A stretch of 64,000 nucleotides of DNA from Parundibacterium terreum (GTDB lineage: Bacteria; Pseudomonadota; Gammaproteobacteria; Burkholderiales; Burkholderiaceae_D): NCBI RefSeq assembly GCF_014636315.1, contig NZ_BMED01000001.1:1555941-1619940 (forward strand). The letters run 5' to 3'. A model generated the notes under the pieces. The model was not told where the DNA came from and did not search any database. It saw only the letters and a list, made by a program, of their open reading frames with translations. Numbering within the stretch: position 1 is the stretch's first letter; each line of letters opens with the position of its first letter. A program made the position numbers and the translations under genes. Below are positions 44,848 to 53,475 of the stretch, one piece after another.

Positions 44848-47169
44848 TCAGAACTTGATATTAGCCGTCAAAGAAGCATAGCGCGGGGTACCTGGAGTGT
44901 AGCGGTAGCCGCTCTTGTTGATGGCGGATACATATTTCTTGTCGGCCAGGTTATACAGGTTCAACTGCAAGTCCACGTTCTTGGTAACCGAGTAGGATGC
45001 CATTGCATCGTAGACCCAGTAAGAATTGGTGTAGGCAGGAGTGCCGATAGCGCCGTCTGTGCCGCGCAGCAGGGAGTCAACAAAACGCGCGCCGCCGCCC
45101 AGTTTCAGGCCGAATGGCAGAGTGTATGAAGTCCATGCCGTGAAAGCCTGCTTCGGTGTGTAGCTCAGGTTGTTGATGCCGCTGGCTGTCACGACCTTGC
45201 CGGCCACTACGCTGGTGTTCATGCGGGTGTAACCGGCACTGATCAGCCAGTTGCGCATGACTTCGCCGGTAACGCCGATTTCGACACCTTGTACACGTTT
45301 TTTACCAGTCTGGTAGTACAGCAGATCCACTGGATCCTGCTCTACTTCATTTTTCACCTCGGTGCGATATACCGCTGCAGTGAAGGATAACTTCTGTTTC
45401 AGGAAATCCCATTTGGTGCCGACTTCCGTCGTTGTTGTTTCCTGTGGATCAAACTTTGGATTGGCAGCGCTGTTGGCCGACGTGCTCAGTGCAAAGTTGG
45501 AGCCTCCTGGCGGCTGCTTCGATGTTGCATACAGCGCATAGATACTGCTGTCTTCAGTAGGCTTGAACAAGGCGGCAATCTTGCCGTTGAACAGCGTATC
45601 AGACAATTCCAGCGCGGTCGGCACCAGCGTACCTACCGGCAGCGTAGGATTGGCGGCGGCTGTCGACAATGCGGTCGCATTGTAGGTCGTGCTGTAGTGG
45701 TCGAAACGCACGCCGCCATTGATCTGCCATTGCTCATTCAGCTTCAGCGTATCAAACACATAGGCGCTCTGGGTATTGGTGGAGCCGTCAGTGCGCACAC
45801 CGTTACGCACCAGGTTCAGGCCTGTTGCAACCACGTTCGGGTTGGGGTTGTACAGATTGGCAGCAGGCAAGGTGCCGGTGCCGTTGTAGCCATAAGTCAG
45901 TTGCTTCTCGTTGGTCAGCTCCAGACCGGCTACGACTGTGTGCTTGATCGCGCCGGTTTCGAAATCGGCAGTGACCGTGCTTTGGTTGGTCAGGATTTCA
46001 TTTTGCTGGTCCTTGATCGTACGTGTGCTGCGCGCCAGGGTCCAGGTCGATGGATCAGCCGGCACCGGCGTCAGCAGGTTGGCAGTAGTGCCCATGAACG
46101 CCGTCAGCAGGTAGTTTTGCTTGGTCTTGCCATAACGGGTGGTATTCAGCAGCTTTACCTTGGAATTGAAATCGTGCTCGATGCGGGCAGTGAACATGTC
46201 AGCGGTCACATTGTCGAAATCGGATTTGGCGCCGTAAAAATTCTTCGGATCGACGGGTGCTGCTTTGCTGAGGAATGGGCGACCGTTATTCAGGTCCGGA
46301 CTGGTGTAGCCTGGCAGGCCGATGGTTGGCACGCCGCCGTCAGGCACGTTTTCCTGCTTGACGTGCAGATAGTCCAGGTAGAAGCGGGTTGGCGTTTTCA
46401 AGCCGAAAACGAAGGTTGGCGCAATGCCCCAGCGCTTGTTCTTGACTTCATTACGGCCTGGATTGCCGCTGTCCTGATCCAGCACATTCAGCCTGAATGC
46501 AGTGCCATTGTCGGCATTGATGACCTTGTTCCAGTCGGCTGTCACACGCTTCTGCTCGCCGCCGCCAATGGTGACGGATGAATATAGCGCATCTTCCAAC
46601 GTTGGCTGTTTGGAAGTCAGGTTGACCGAGCCGGTTGGCGAACTGCGGCCATTGTCGGTACCTGCCGGACCTTTCAAGACATCGATCTGCTCAATATTGA
46701 ACACGTCACGCGAGATGGAACCCAGATCGCGCACGCCGTCAACGTAGATGCTGCTTGAAGAATCAAAGCCGCGCATGTAGATGGAATCGCCGGTGCTGGT
46801 GCTGCCGTTTTCACCCAGGAAGAAAGTACCTACGCCTGGCGTGTTGCGCAATGCCTCGGTCAGCGTGACTGCGCCCTGCTGCTCTATCAGTTCCTTCTTG
46901 ATGACAGTGATCGATTGCGGCGTGTTGACCAGCGCTTCAGTGTATTTTGGCGACGCAGCTTTATCGGCCTTGAAGTCGTTTTCCTTGGAACCAACAACTT
47001 TTACTTCCTGCAAGGTCTGTCCGCTCGTCGCTGCTGCTGCCACCGCTGTGGTGGCAGTTGCCTGGTCCGCGGCTTGAGCGGCGACCGGCAGCAGCATCAC
47101 GGCCAGCGCCGTGCTCATATGTTGATTGAAACGGGATTTCGAATGTTTGCGGCTTTTTATCAGCGCCAT
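44848..47169 (-). CDS. TonB-dependent siderophore receptor (Fiu/PiuA type)
   Basis: 773-aa outer membrane receptor. A long signal peptide ends AAQAADQ; the plug domain (QSITVIKKELIEQQGAVTLTEALRNTPGVGTFF in parts) contains the usual RGFDSSSSIYVDGVRD loop, then a 22-strand barrel ending NLADKKYVSAINKSGYRYTPGTPRYASLTANIKF, with the terminal aromatic. It resembles catecholate/ferric siderophore receptors (Fiu, PiuA) and is next to the PKHD hydroxylase, a known partnership. A near-perfect Fur box lies ~140 bp upstream, so it is expressed under iron limitation. No siderophore biosynthesis genes are near; probably a xenosiderophore receptor. Confidence 0.92.
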   Translation of the reverse strand: MALIKSRKHSKSRFNQHMSTALAVMLLPVAAQAADQATATTAVAAAATSGQTLQEVKVVGSKENDFKADKAASPKYTEALVNTPQSITVIKKELIEQQGAVTLTEALRNTPGVGTFFLGENGSTSTGDSIYMRGFDSSSSIYVDGVRDLGSISRDVFNIEQIDVLKGPAGTDNGRSSPTGSVNLTSKQPTLEDALYSSVTIGGGEQKRVTADWNKVINADNGTAFRLNVLDQDSGNPGRNEVKNKRWGIAPTFVFGLKTPTRFYLDYLHVKQENVPDGGVPTIGLPGYTSPDLNNGRPFLSKAAPVDPKNFYGAKSDFDNVTADMFTARIEHDFNSKVKLLNTTRYGKTKQNYLLTAFMGTTANLLTPVPADPSTWTLARSTRTIKDQQNEILTNQSTVTADFETGAIKHTVVAGLELTNEKQLTYGYNGTGTLPAANLYNPNPNVVATGLNLVRNGVRTDGSTNTQSAYVFDTLKLNEQWQINGGVRFDHYSTTYNATALSTAAANPTLPVGTLVPTALELSDTLFNGKIAALFKPTEDSSIYALYATSKQPPGGSNFALSTSANSAANPKFDPQETTTTEVGTKWDFLKQKLSFTAAVYRTEVKNEVEQDPVDLLYYQTGKKRVQGVEIGVTGEVMRNWLISAGYTRMNTSVVAGKVVTASGINNLSYTPKQAFTAWTSYTLPFGLKLGGGARFVDSLLRGTDGAIGTPAYTNSYWVYDAMASYSVTKNVDLQLNLYNLADKKYVSAINKSGYRYTPGTPRYASLTANIKF

Positions 47170-47307
47170 GAACGTCTCTCAGTCAGTAGTCAATTGGATT
47201 GGCTGGCTGCTGCAAACGATCGGCGCTGTAAAGCGGGAAAGGCAAATGGCTGGCTGAATAGGGATATCAAGTTGGCAGCGATTGTAACAAACGATAACAG
47301 AGATGTA

Positions 47308-47326
47308 AATGATAATGATTATCATT
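47308..47326. promoter_or_regulatory. Fur box upstream of the siderophore receptor
   Basis: AATGATAATGATTATCATT is a perfect 9-1-9 palindrome and matches the Fur consensus GATAATGATAATCATTATC at about 16 of 19 positions when aligned from 47311. It lies ~140 bp before the receptor start. Confidence 0.88.
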
Positions 47327-47412
47327 AGTCATAATTTGTTGCATTTTTTCATCATCTCCCAACAGGCTCCTACTGGGAAAAGCCTATGATTTGAGGATCC
47401 GGATTATAAAAT

Positions 47413-47456
47413 CCCGCACACAGCCCGCACACAGCCCGCACACAGCCCGCACACAA
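47413..47456 (+). repeat. Four 11-bp tandem repeats (CCCGCACACAG)
   Basis: Three exact copies of CCCGCACACAG and a fourth, CCCGCACACAA, between the Fur box and the small gene at 47512. A copy-number-variable tract. It sits 56 bp before that gene's start, so unit number could affect its promoter. Confidence 0.92.
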
Positions 47457-47511
47457 ACAAATACCTTATGATGCATGCTGCAAAGACTTGTAAAGACTGG
47501 GAGTTGTTGTT

Positions 47512-47727
47512 GTGGCAAAACTGGAAGACATCGTAGGCAAACAAAAAGCGGGAGCGCAATTCGTATTGTCTGCGCCTATGCTAGGGATGGGGATAGAGGA
47601 ATTCGATCAGGCCGCCAAGGTCTGGATCCAGCACGGAGGCCCCGGCTTCAAGGCTGCCGGAGTGCCGTTCAGGAAGGTGATAGACGGCGAATTCCTGATC
47701 CAGAGAATCACCGTCATCAAGGTTTAA
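47512..47727 (+). CDS. Small hypothetical protein
   Basis: 71-aa protein from a GTG start with GGGAG 8 nt upstream. No signal peptide or membrane helix; the sequence (KLEDIVGKQKAGAQFVLSAP, EEFDQAAKVWIQHGGPGF) is soluble-looking and of normal composition. I do not recognise a family. The good ribosome binding site and normal codon use favour a real gene. It lies downstream of the 11-bp repeat tract and convergent with pqiC, with no terminator visible between them. Confidence 0.6.
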   Translation: MAKLEDIVGKQKAGAQFVLSAPMLGMGIEEFDQAAKVWIQHGGPGFKAAGVPFRKVIDGEFLIQRITVIKV

Positions 47728-47780
47728 AGCGCTTGTTTCAGCCTTGGCTGAGTTGTTTGAATTCGCAGATTAGGCTTGGC

Positions 47781-48425
47781 TCAGGAAGCCCGGGCAGTCT
47801 GCATGCCCTTCGCCACCGCAGCAGACAATTGGCGCACGGCCTCCGATACAGCAGGAGCGACCGGATCGTAACCGGCGCCGCTCATCGCAACGCTGATAAC
47901 GCTGCGTTCTCTCTTCAATAACTTCCTGCTGCCGTCTTGCAGTACCCAGTTCGCTTCCAGCACAACCTTGTCGCCGCTGAGTATCAGTAACTGCTCTACC
48001 TGTATCTTCAAGTGATAGCGCGGCAAACCCTGCCCTGACGCAGCAAGCCCTGCCGTGCTACTTGCCAGCCATGCGCCGGGTAACTGGCCCCTCAGGTTGG
48101 CGATGACGGCCTGCGCGATCTGTTCATCCAAAGGCGCCACCCAGCGCTGGTCATCGGTGATGCTGGCTTCGGTGGCGGATTTCTGCACAACCAGTTGCGG
48201 CCTGTTGATGGATTCGGGTATCTGCACGCTTCCCAGTATCAATTCATACTGGACTCCTGCCGCATCGCCGGCGTCGGCCGCAGCATTGCCAGGATAGGCG
48301 ATCCTGTAGTAGCGCTCGGTCGCCGGAGTTGCGCAGCCAGCCAGAACCAGAGTGCTCACCAGCATCACCAATCCCGTCAATGCCGCCAGCGGCAAAGCAG
48401 GCTCCGTTTTTTTCCTTGTGATCAT
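47781..48425 (-). CDS. pqiC: PqiC-like outer membrane lipoprotein (DUF330)
   Basis: 214-aa lipoprotein with lipobox LAGC giving Cys31, followed by ATPATERYYRIAYP, the typical start of the ABC-type transport auxiliary (DUF330/PqiC) domain. This domain continues to EAVRQLSAAVAKGM. In E. coli PqiC anchors the PqiB tube at the outer membrane for lipid or stress-linked transport. The start ATG 48425 overlaps the pqiB stop by four bases (ATGA), so it is translationally coupled; a longer frame to 48830 is within pqiB. Last gene of the operon. Confidence 0.88.
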   Translation of the reverse strand: MITRKKTEPALPLAALTGLVMLVSTLVLAGCATPATERYYRIAYPGNAAADAGDAAGVQYELILGSVQIPESINRPQLVVQKSATEASITDDQRWVAPLDEQIAQAVIANLRGQLPGAWLASSTAGLAASGQGLPRYHLKIQVEQLLILSGDKVVLEANWVLQDGSRKLLKRERSVISVAMSGAGYDPVAPAVSEAVRQLSAAVAKGMQTARAS

Positions 48426-50077
48426 GGTTTGACCTTTTGTTTTCCATATACCAGCGCCTCCGGATGGCGCTCCAGCATGTCGGCAAGGTTGGCCAGCGCG
48501 CGTGCCGATTTTGCCACCTGCTTCAGCGATTCGCGCACATCCTGCTGTAAGGGCGCATCTTCCGCCAGTACCGAATTGGCATTCGCCAGAGTGCTCCTCG
48601 CTTCTTTCAAGGTAGACGCCAATTCCGGCGTCACTTCCGAATCCAGACGGCGCACCAGTTTTTCTGTGGTGGACAAGGTCGTGTTGAGCTTGTTCAGCGC
48701 CTGCACCAGCTCGGCGGATATCTGGTCGAAAGGCAGCTTGTCTATTTTCTTGGCGATACGGCCTACTGTGTCCTGGATTTCTCCCAGCCCACCGCCCACC
48801 GTCGGCAATACAGGATAAGCGCTGCTCCAATCCATCTTGGCCGGAGGTGCATCGGGAAAGAAATCCAGCGCAATATACAGTTGGCCGGTAATCAGGCTGC
48901 CGCTGCGCAATTGCGCCCGCATGCCGCGCGCCAGCAGGTGCTCCAGCAAGGACCGTTCTTTTGCCTCGGTATCGTCATCCGGCAATTTGGCGCCGGCCCT
49001 GACCCTGGACTTGAGCCGGTCCGGATACAGGCTGACTTCTACCGGGAAACGCGGCAGGCGCCCATTTTCGGTGAACTCCACACCCAGCGATTTCACCTCG
49101 CCGATGACGATGCCGCGCAAGTCCACCGGCGCGCCCTTGGACAAGCCACGCAGGGACTCGGGGAAGTACATCAGGAAGCTGCGCACCTTGGTGTCGGGTG
49201 CGCGCATCGCATGCTCCCTGTCTTCAAACAAGGGGAATACAGAACCTTCAAACGCGGGTTTGCCGCCGGGCAGCGCATCATCGTGATCCTGAAAAGCCAG
49301 GCCTCCTTCTATCAGCGACGACAGGGACTCCGTCGTCACGCGCAGGCCGTTGGCATCCAGTTGCATGTCTATGCCGCTGGCATGCCAGAAGCGTGTGTCC
49401 GGAGTTACATACTGGTCATACGGTGCATCGATGAATACCCGAATAGTGACCCCCTTGCCATCCTGATCCAGGTTGAACTTGGTCACATGGCCGGCATTAA
49501 TATGGCGAAAGAAGATGGGCGAACCGTAATTGACCGAGCCGGTCTGAGCCCCGTGCAGGACAAACTCGCGGCCCGGAGAGTCACGCGTCACCAGCGGCGG
49601 TTCTTCCAGCCCGACGAATTCATCCGTCATCGACTCTGCCGTGCCGACATCGACGCTGATATAGCTGCCGGACAGCAGCGTATTCAAGCCGGATACCGAG
49701 CCGCCGGAAATCCGCGGCTTGACAACAAAGAAGCGGGTATCGGTCGCAAGAATATCGGAAGAACTCTTGATCAGCTGCGCCGTCACCAGCACCCGCTTGC
49801 GGTCAGGCGACAGTGTAATCGCCTTGACATGACCGACATCGACGTCCTTGTAGCGTATCTTGGTCTTGCCCGCCTCCAGCCCTTCGGCCGACTTGAAACT
49901 GATGGTAATCACCGGCCCCTGGCTGGTAATACTGTGTATGACCAGCCAGATGCCGATCAGTGCGGCAATAATGGGCACGGCCCATACAAAAGACGGCAGC
50001 CTGCGGCGTTTTTTGATAGTCACGGCAGGGGCACTACTTGCAGGCAAGCCGGGATTTTCTGAAGTTGGATCATTCAT
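48422..50077 (-). CDS. pqiB: PqiB-like MCE protein (intermembrane transport)
   Basis: 551-aa MCE-family protein with one N-terminal membrane helix (FVWAVPIIAALIGIWLVIHSI) and three tandem MCE domains, each beginning with the family signature (ITISFKSAEGLEAGKTKIRYKDVDVGHV; SPIFFRHINAGHV; GAPVDLRGIVIGEVKSLGV), then a C-terminal coiled coil (ELVQALNKLNTTLSTTEKL). PqiB forms a hexameric tube across the periplasm to carry lipids or hydrophobic molecules. Starts 8 bp inside the pqiA2 gene. Confidence 0.93.
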   Translation of the reverse strand: MNDPTSENPGLPASSAPAVTIKKRRRLPSFVWAVPIIAALIGIWLVIHSITSQGPVITISFKSAEGLEAGKTKIRYKDVDVGHVKAITLSPDRKRVLVTAQLIKSSSDILATDTRFFVVKPRISGGSVSGLNTLLSGSYISVDVGTAESMTDEFVGLEEPPLVTRDSPGREFVLHGAQTGSVNYGSPIFFRHINAGHVTKFNLDQDGKGVTIRVFIDAPYDQYVTPDTRFWHASGIDMQLDANGLRVTTESLSSLIEGGLAFQDHDDALPGGKPAFEGSVFPLFEDREHAMRAPDTKVRSFLMYFPESLRGLSKGAPVDLRGIVIGEVKSLGVEFTENGRLPRFPVEVSLYPDRLKSRVRAGAKLPDDDTEAKERSLLEHLLARGMRAQLRSGSLITGQLYIALDFFPDAPPAKMDWSSAYPVLPTVGGGLGEIQDTVGRIAKKIDKLPFDQISAELVQALNKLNTTLSTTEKLVRRLDSEVTPELASTLKEARSTLANANSVLAEDAPLQQDVRESLKQVAKSARALANLADMLERHPEALVYGKQKVKP

Positions 50078-50726
50078 CGGTAGTTTTTATGGCTGCCCAG
50101 ATTAAACGTGAATCAAAGCTTTGCGCCGACAGCATCGTCAGCACGACGACAGCACCAAATGCCAGCGCGCCGGCACCGGGGTGCACCGAAGCCAGCGACT
50201 GGAATTGTACTAGGGCCACCAACACGGTCACAACGTATACATCCAGCATGGACCAGCGCCCCACGGCCTCGACGATACGGAAAAGCTGCGTGCGCGGCAA
50301 GGGGTTCCAGGGCGACTTCCGCCAGCAGGTGATCAGCAACAAAGTAATCGAAAACAGTTTCAGCAAGGGCACCATGATGCTGGCAAAAAATACAAGCAAG
50401 GCCAGCGGCCAGGACCCGGTTTCCAGCAGCAATAAAACACCACTCATGATGGTATCGTCCTGCGCACCGAAAATGGTTTCAGTATGCATCACCGGCAGCA
50501 GGTTGGCCGGTATATATAGGATAGCGGCCGCTATCAGGTAAGCGGCAGCCTTCGACAGGCTATTCGGATCGCGCAGATGCAATGAAGCGCCGCAACAAGT
50601 GCAATGGGTGGCAGAGTCGTCCGCGGTCGAACACAGCGTCTCGCAAATACCGCAAGTCACCAGCTCCGCGTCCGCGCCGTTTCTCCCCACCAGGGTGCCG
50701 GCAGGCACGCTGTCAAGTTCCGGCAT
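50070..50726 (-). CDS. pqiA: PqiA-like membrane protein (second half)
   Basis: 218-aa integral membrane protein with four helices and a zinc-ribbon-like Cys motif in the cytosolic loop (VTCGICETLCSTADDSATHCTCCGASL). It corresponds to one of the two PqiA domains. ATG 50726 has GGGAGAAACGC upstream and overlaps the preceding gene by 14 bp. E. coli PqiA is a single ~415-residue protein with two such halves; here they are two genes in tandem. Partner of the MCE protein PqiB in the inner membrane. Confidence 0.9.
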   Translation of the reverse strand: MPELDSVPAGTLVGRNGADAELVTCGICETLCSTADDSATHCTCCGASLHLRDPNSLSKAAAYLIAAAILYIPANLLPVMHTETIFGAQDDTIMSGVLLLLETGSWPLALLVFFASIMVPLLKLFSITLLLITCWRKSPWNPLPRTQLFRIVEAVGRWSMLDVYVVTVLVALVQFQSLASVHPGAGALAFGAVVVLTMLSAQSFDSRLIWAAIKTTDE

Positions 50727-51387
50727 GCGTTTCTCCCATGTAGGCAGCTCTTCCCAGCCCCTGCTGATGCGCCCATACCCAGACATTGCGCGGCGTGAGT
50801 ATCGATGCCAGCGCCGCAGAGACGCAGATCATGGCGGCGCACGACCACAGAGCCGGGCCTATCACGATATCCGCCAGATTCTGCAACTTGACCAGCGACA
50901 CCAGCAGGCCCAGCATGAATACTTCCACCATGCTCCACGGCCGTATCTTTTGCAGGAAGCGCATCGGCACCCCCACCGCCCGGCCGGCATCGCCAAACTT
51001 CAGCGTACATAATACATACAGGGCCACCGCAATTTGCAGCGCCGGCGCCAGCATCGTGGTCAGGACAACCAGTAAGGAAATGATGTGCATGCCGTCATCC
51101 CACATCGATAAGGCCGCATGGAACAAGGTGGTATCGCGGGTAACCTGCTGCACCTTCAGCGCCAGCAAAGGAAAACTGTTTAGTATCAGCAACAGGATTG
51201 CCGAGGTCAGTGCAACTGCCAGTGCCTGATCCAGCGTGGCACGGCTATTTCTGTACAAGCTGGCGTGGCAGCGCGGGCAATTGGCCGACTCCCCAGCAGC
51301 CAGCACCGCGCCGCGGCAGATCAGGTCGCATTCATGGCAAACGATCAGCTTGTTGTCAGTTAAAGGGATTGGTGAGGGTCGTATCAT
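50713..51387 (-). CDS. pqiA: PqiA-like membrane protein (first half)
   Basis: 224-aa membrane protein with four helices and a zinc-ribbon motif (VCHECDLICRGAVLAAGESANCPRCHASL, given here in outline as CxxC and CxxC pairs). N-terminal counterpart of the next gene. ATG 51387 is preferred over a TTG at 51402. First gene of the pqiA-pqiA-pqiB-pqiC operon, and divergent from a SoxS/MarA-like activator at 51661. Confidence 0.9.
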   Translation of the reverse strand: MIRPSPIPLTDNKLIVCHECDLICRGAVLAAGESANCPRCHASLYRNSRATLDQALAVALTSAILLLILNSFPLLALKVQQVTRDTTLFHAALSMWDDGMHIISLLVVLTTMLAPALQIAVALYVLCTLKFGDAGRAVGVPMRFLQKIRPWSMVEVFMLGLLVSLVKLQNLADIVIGPALWSCAAMICVSAALASILTPRNVWVWAHQQGLGRAAYMGETHAGT

Positions 51388-51660
51388 CTTTCTCGATATC
51401 AATCTGGGCCAATGATTGCATTTTGCAAATAGAGAAAATACAGCAAATAAGCTAAATACGGTATGACTATATCGCGGATGATATTTGTTTGGTGTTTTTA
51501 TGCCAGATCACAGGCTAGGCTGTTGTGCCGGCCACGGAATGGTTATTCGCAACTACCTCTATTGGGAGAGCAGGCTCCCGCGCTTAGTAGGTTGGCCTAT
51601 TCAGGCAGCATTCCATACTATGGCTGGATGCGACCAATTCAGGCCGCGAGGAGGTTTCCA

Positions 51661-52056
51661 GTGGATAAATTGCAGGAGCACCCGTATTCCAACCCAGTTG
51701 AAACGACTCGCGGCAAGGGGCTACGTCCCCGCGCAATGGCAAGAGTCGCCGAATATGTCGAGACCAATCTCGGTGAGCATCTGACACTGACTACGCTGGC
51801 CGACGCCGCCTGCATGAGCAGCTTTCACTTTGCGCGCATGTTTCGCGTCAGCACAGGTGCCAGCCCTATGGGTTACGTCGTTAGCCGGCGTATCGCAAAA
51901 GCCAAACAACTGCTGCAGGACGGAGAGCACACGCTTTCGAATGTGGCGGTGGAACTGGGCTTTTGTGATCACAGCCACTTCACACGTATTTTCCGCCAAA
52001 TGACGGGAGTCACGCCGCGCGAATATATACGGCTCGGCCAGCCTCTCGACGAATAA
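51661..52056 (+). CDS. Short AraC-family activator (SoxS/MarA size)
   Basis: 131-aa AraC protein made of little more than the DNA-binding domain: HTH 1 LTLTTLADAACMSSFHFARMFR and HTH 2 LSNVAVELGFCDHSHFTRIFRQMTGVTPREY. No effector-binding domain, as in SoxS and MarA, which act by amount. The start is GTG 51661, with GAGGAGG just upstream, rather than an in-frame start at 51463. It is divergent from pqiA. In E. coli the pqi genes belong to the SoxS paraquat regulon, so a local regulatory link is plausible. Confidence 0.88.
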   Translation: MDKLQEHPYSNPVETTRGKGLRPRAMARVAEYVETNLGEHLTLTTLADAACMSSFHFARMFRVSTGASPMGYVVSRRIAKAKQLLQDGEHTLSNVAVELGFCDHSHFTRIFRQMTGVTPREYIRLGQPLDE

Positions 52057-52095
52057 ACACTGCCCGGCCCTCACGCATACCTGACTACCCCCGCA

Positions 52096-52641
52096 CTACG
52101 CCGGAAAACGAGGGCCCTGCGCCATCAGCCACCAGCCAGCGGCGGCAAATACGAGATAAGGCCAGGATCGCACCGCCAGTTTCCAGTCCACCCAGGACGG
52201 CCAGAAGGAAAGAAATTGCGGAGCCAGCGCAAAGGCCAGCGCAATATCGAACAGTTCAAATTTCAAGCCTGCCTGCGTACGCCAGAAGGCGACAATAATC
52301 GGAATGATGATGATCAGGAAAGGCGCCAGCGCCGCAGGCGCAGCGTTGTACCAGCGCAGATTGCTGAGCGCAACAGAGCCGAGTTCCCAGCTATTGCCGC
52401 TGCGGCGGGGAATGACCGAGAAAGAGACAGGCCTGGCGCCTGTCAGCAAACCCACCAGAAAATGCGCTGCTTCGTGGCTGATGGTGCCGGCAAGAGTAAA
52501 TAAAAAGAAAACAGGGTACCTAGCCGACAGAAAGCGTATCAGCAGTGCCAGCAAGGCAGACGGCAACAGGTATATTGCCAGGTCCTGATACTTGCAAAGA
52601 TATGCCGGCGCCAGGTCCGTGCATGCGTGGAAAAATGACAT
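52096..52641 (-). CDS. Membrane protein with HExxH motif (M50-like)
   Basis: About 181-aa integral membrane protein with several helices. An HEAAHF motif sits at the end of a helix (FTLAGTISHEAAHFLVGLLTG), as in M50 site-2 metalloproteases, though no clear second metal motif (NPDG-like) is seen, so activity is uncertain. Start uncertain: ATG 52641 (MSFFHACTD) or ATG 52743; neither has a good ribosome binding site. Convergent with the AraC gene. Function unknown. Confidence 0.65.
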   Translation of the reverse strand: MSFFHACTDLAPAYLCKYQDLAIYLLPSALLALLIRFLSARYPVFFLFTLAGTISHEAAHFLVGLLTGARPVSFSVIPRRSGNSWELGSVALSNLRWYNAAPAALAPFLIIIIPIIVAFWRTQAGLKFELFDIALAFALAPQFLSFWPSWVDWKLAVRSWPYLVFAAAGWWLMAQGPRFPA

Positions 52642-52891
52642 GTCTGACAATTTAAAAGGAAGGGCATTCCCCCTGCCTCCAAGAAATAGGAAAAACCGGC
52701 TGTACACCCTAAAAACAGGATGATAAGCGCTAAATTCGCCCATAAACTGTTATTTCTGTCAGGAAAAACAACAAAATCAGCCCTGATACGCCAATGTGCA
52801 TCCAGCATGGTTAATTTGCCACATTTATTGCCCCAAAAACAGTATACGTCAGGTTACACTATGGCAATATAATTAACCCTCCCTGTTGACA

Positions 52892-53404
52892 ATGGCTATC
52901 AAGTCCCGACATATCTATCTCGGCATAGGCTTAGGCAGTATTGCCGTGTTAGCGGTCAACATCCTCTATTTTCAGGACTACCTCGGCCTGCGGCCATGTG
53001 CACTGTGCGTCTTGCAGCGCATTGCCTATCTGCTGATCGCGATCACGGCGCTATTGCTGGTCAACCGCGATCCGCGGCGCCGGGAACCTGCTCTTTCCGA
53101 GTCCTTACTGCTTGCGTGGCCGGCCATGGGCATATTGCTGGCCGGATGGCAAATCTGGTCCAGCTACAAATCAGCCACGGGATGCCATTCAAGCACCGCA
53201 GAAACCCTTTTGCATGCGCTACCGCTGGCACAATGGTGGCCCGCCATGTTTGAGTCGTGGGCGGATTGCGCGGCCTTGGAATGGACGATGCTGCAATTTT
53301 CAATCGCGGACCTGTCCATGATCGCATTCGTGCTGATTGCAGTGATGGGCATCATCGGTACCAAGAGGAAACGGCGCGAATCGGCCAGGATGATGTTTGG
53401 CTAA
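52892..53404 (+). CDS. dsbB: Disulfide bond formation protein B
   Basis: 170-aa quinone-linked inner membrane oxidase with four helices, which re-oxidises DsbA. The first redox pair is Cys36/Cys39 in RPCALCVLQR, with the quinone-contact arginine Arg43 following. The second periplasmic pair is Cys98 and Cys126. ATG 52892 is chosen; TTG 52886 is in frame. A perfect terminator follows. A single gene. Confidence 0.95.
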   Translation: MAIKSRHIYLGIGLGSIAVLAVNILYFQDYLGLRPCALCVLQRIAYLLIAITALLLVNRDPRRREPALSESLLLAWPAMGILLAGWQIWSSYKSATGCHSSTAETLLHALPLAQWWPAMFESWADCAALEWTMLQFSIADLSMIAFVLIAVMGIIGTKRKRRESARMMFG

Positions 53405-53422
53405 AGCCTGAGGAATACAAGC

Positions 53423-53456
53423 AAACGCCGGATCAGCTACAGATCCGGCGTTTTTT
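53423..53456 (+). terminator. Rho-independent terminator after dsbB
   Basis: 12-bp perfect stem (AAACGCCGGATC / GATCCGGCGTTT) with a 7-nt loop and T run, between convergent dsbB and porin genes. Confidence 0.93.
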
Positions 53457-53475
53457 CTTTACAGTACTTCCGGCA

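Noticed and set aside
47413..47456. CRISPR-like array
   Set aside because: Units are 11 bp head to tail with no spacers; a simple tandem repeat.
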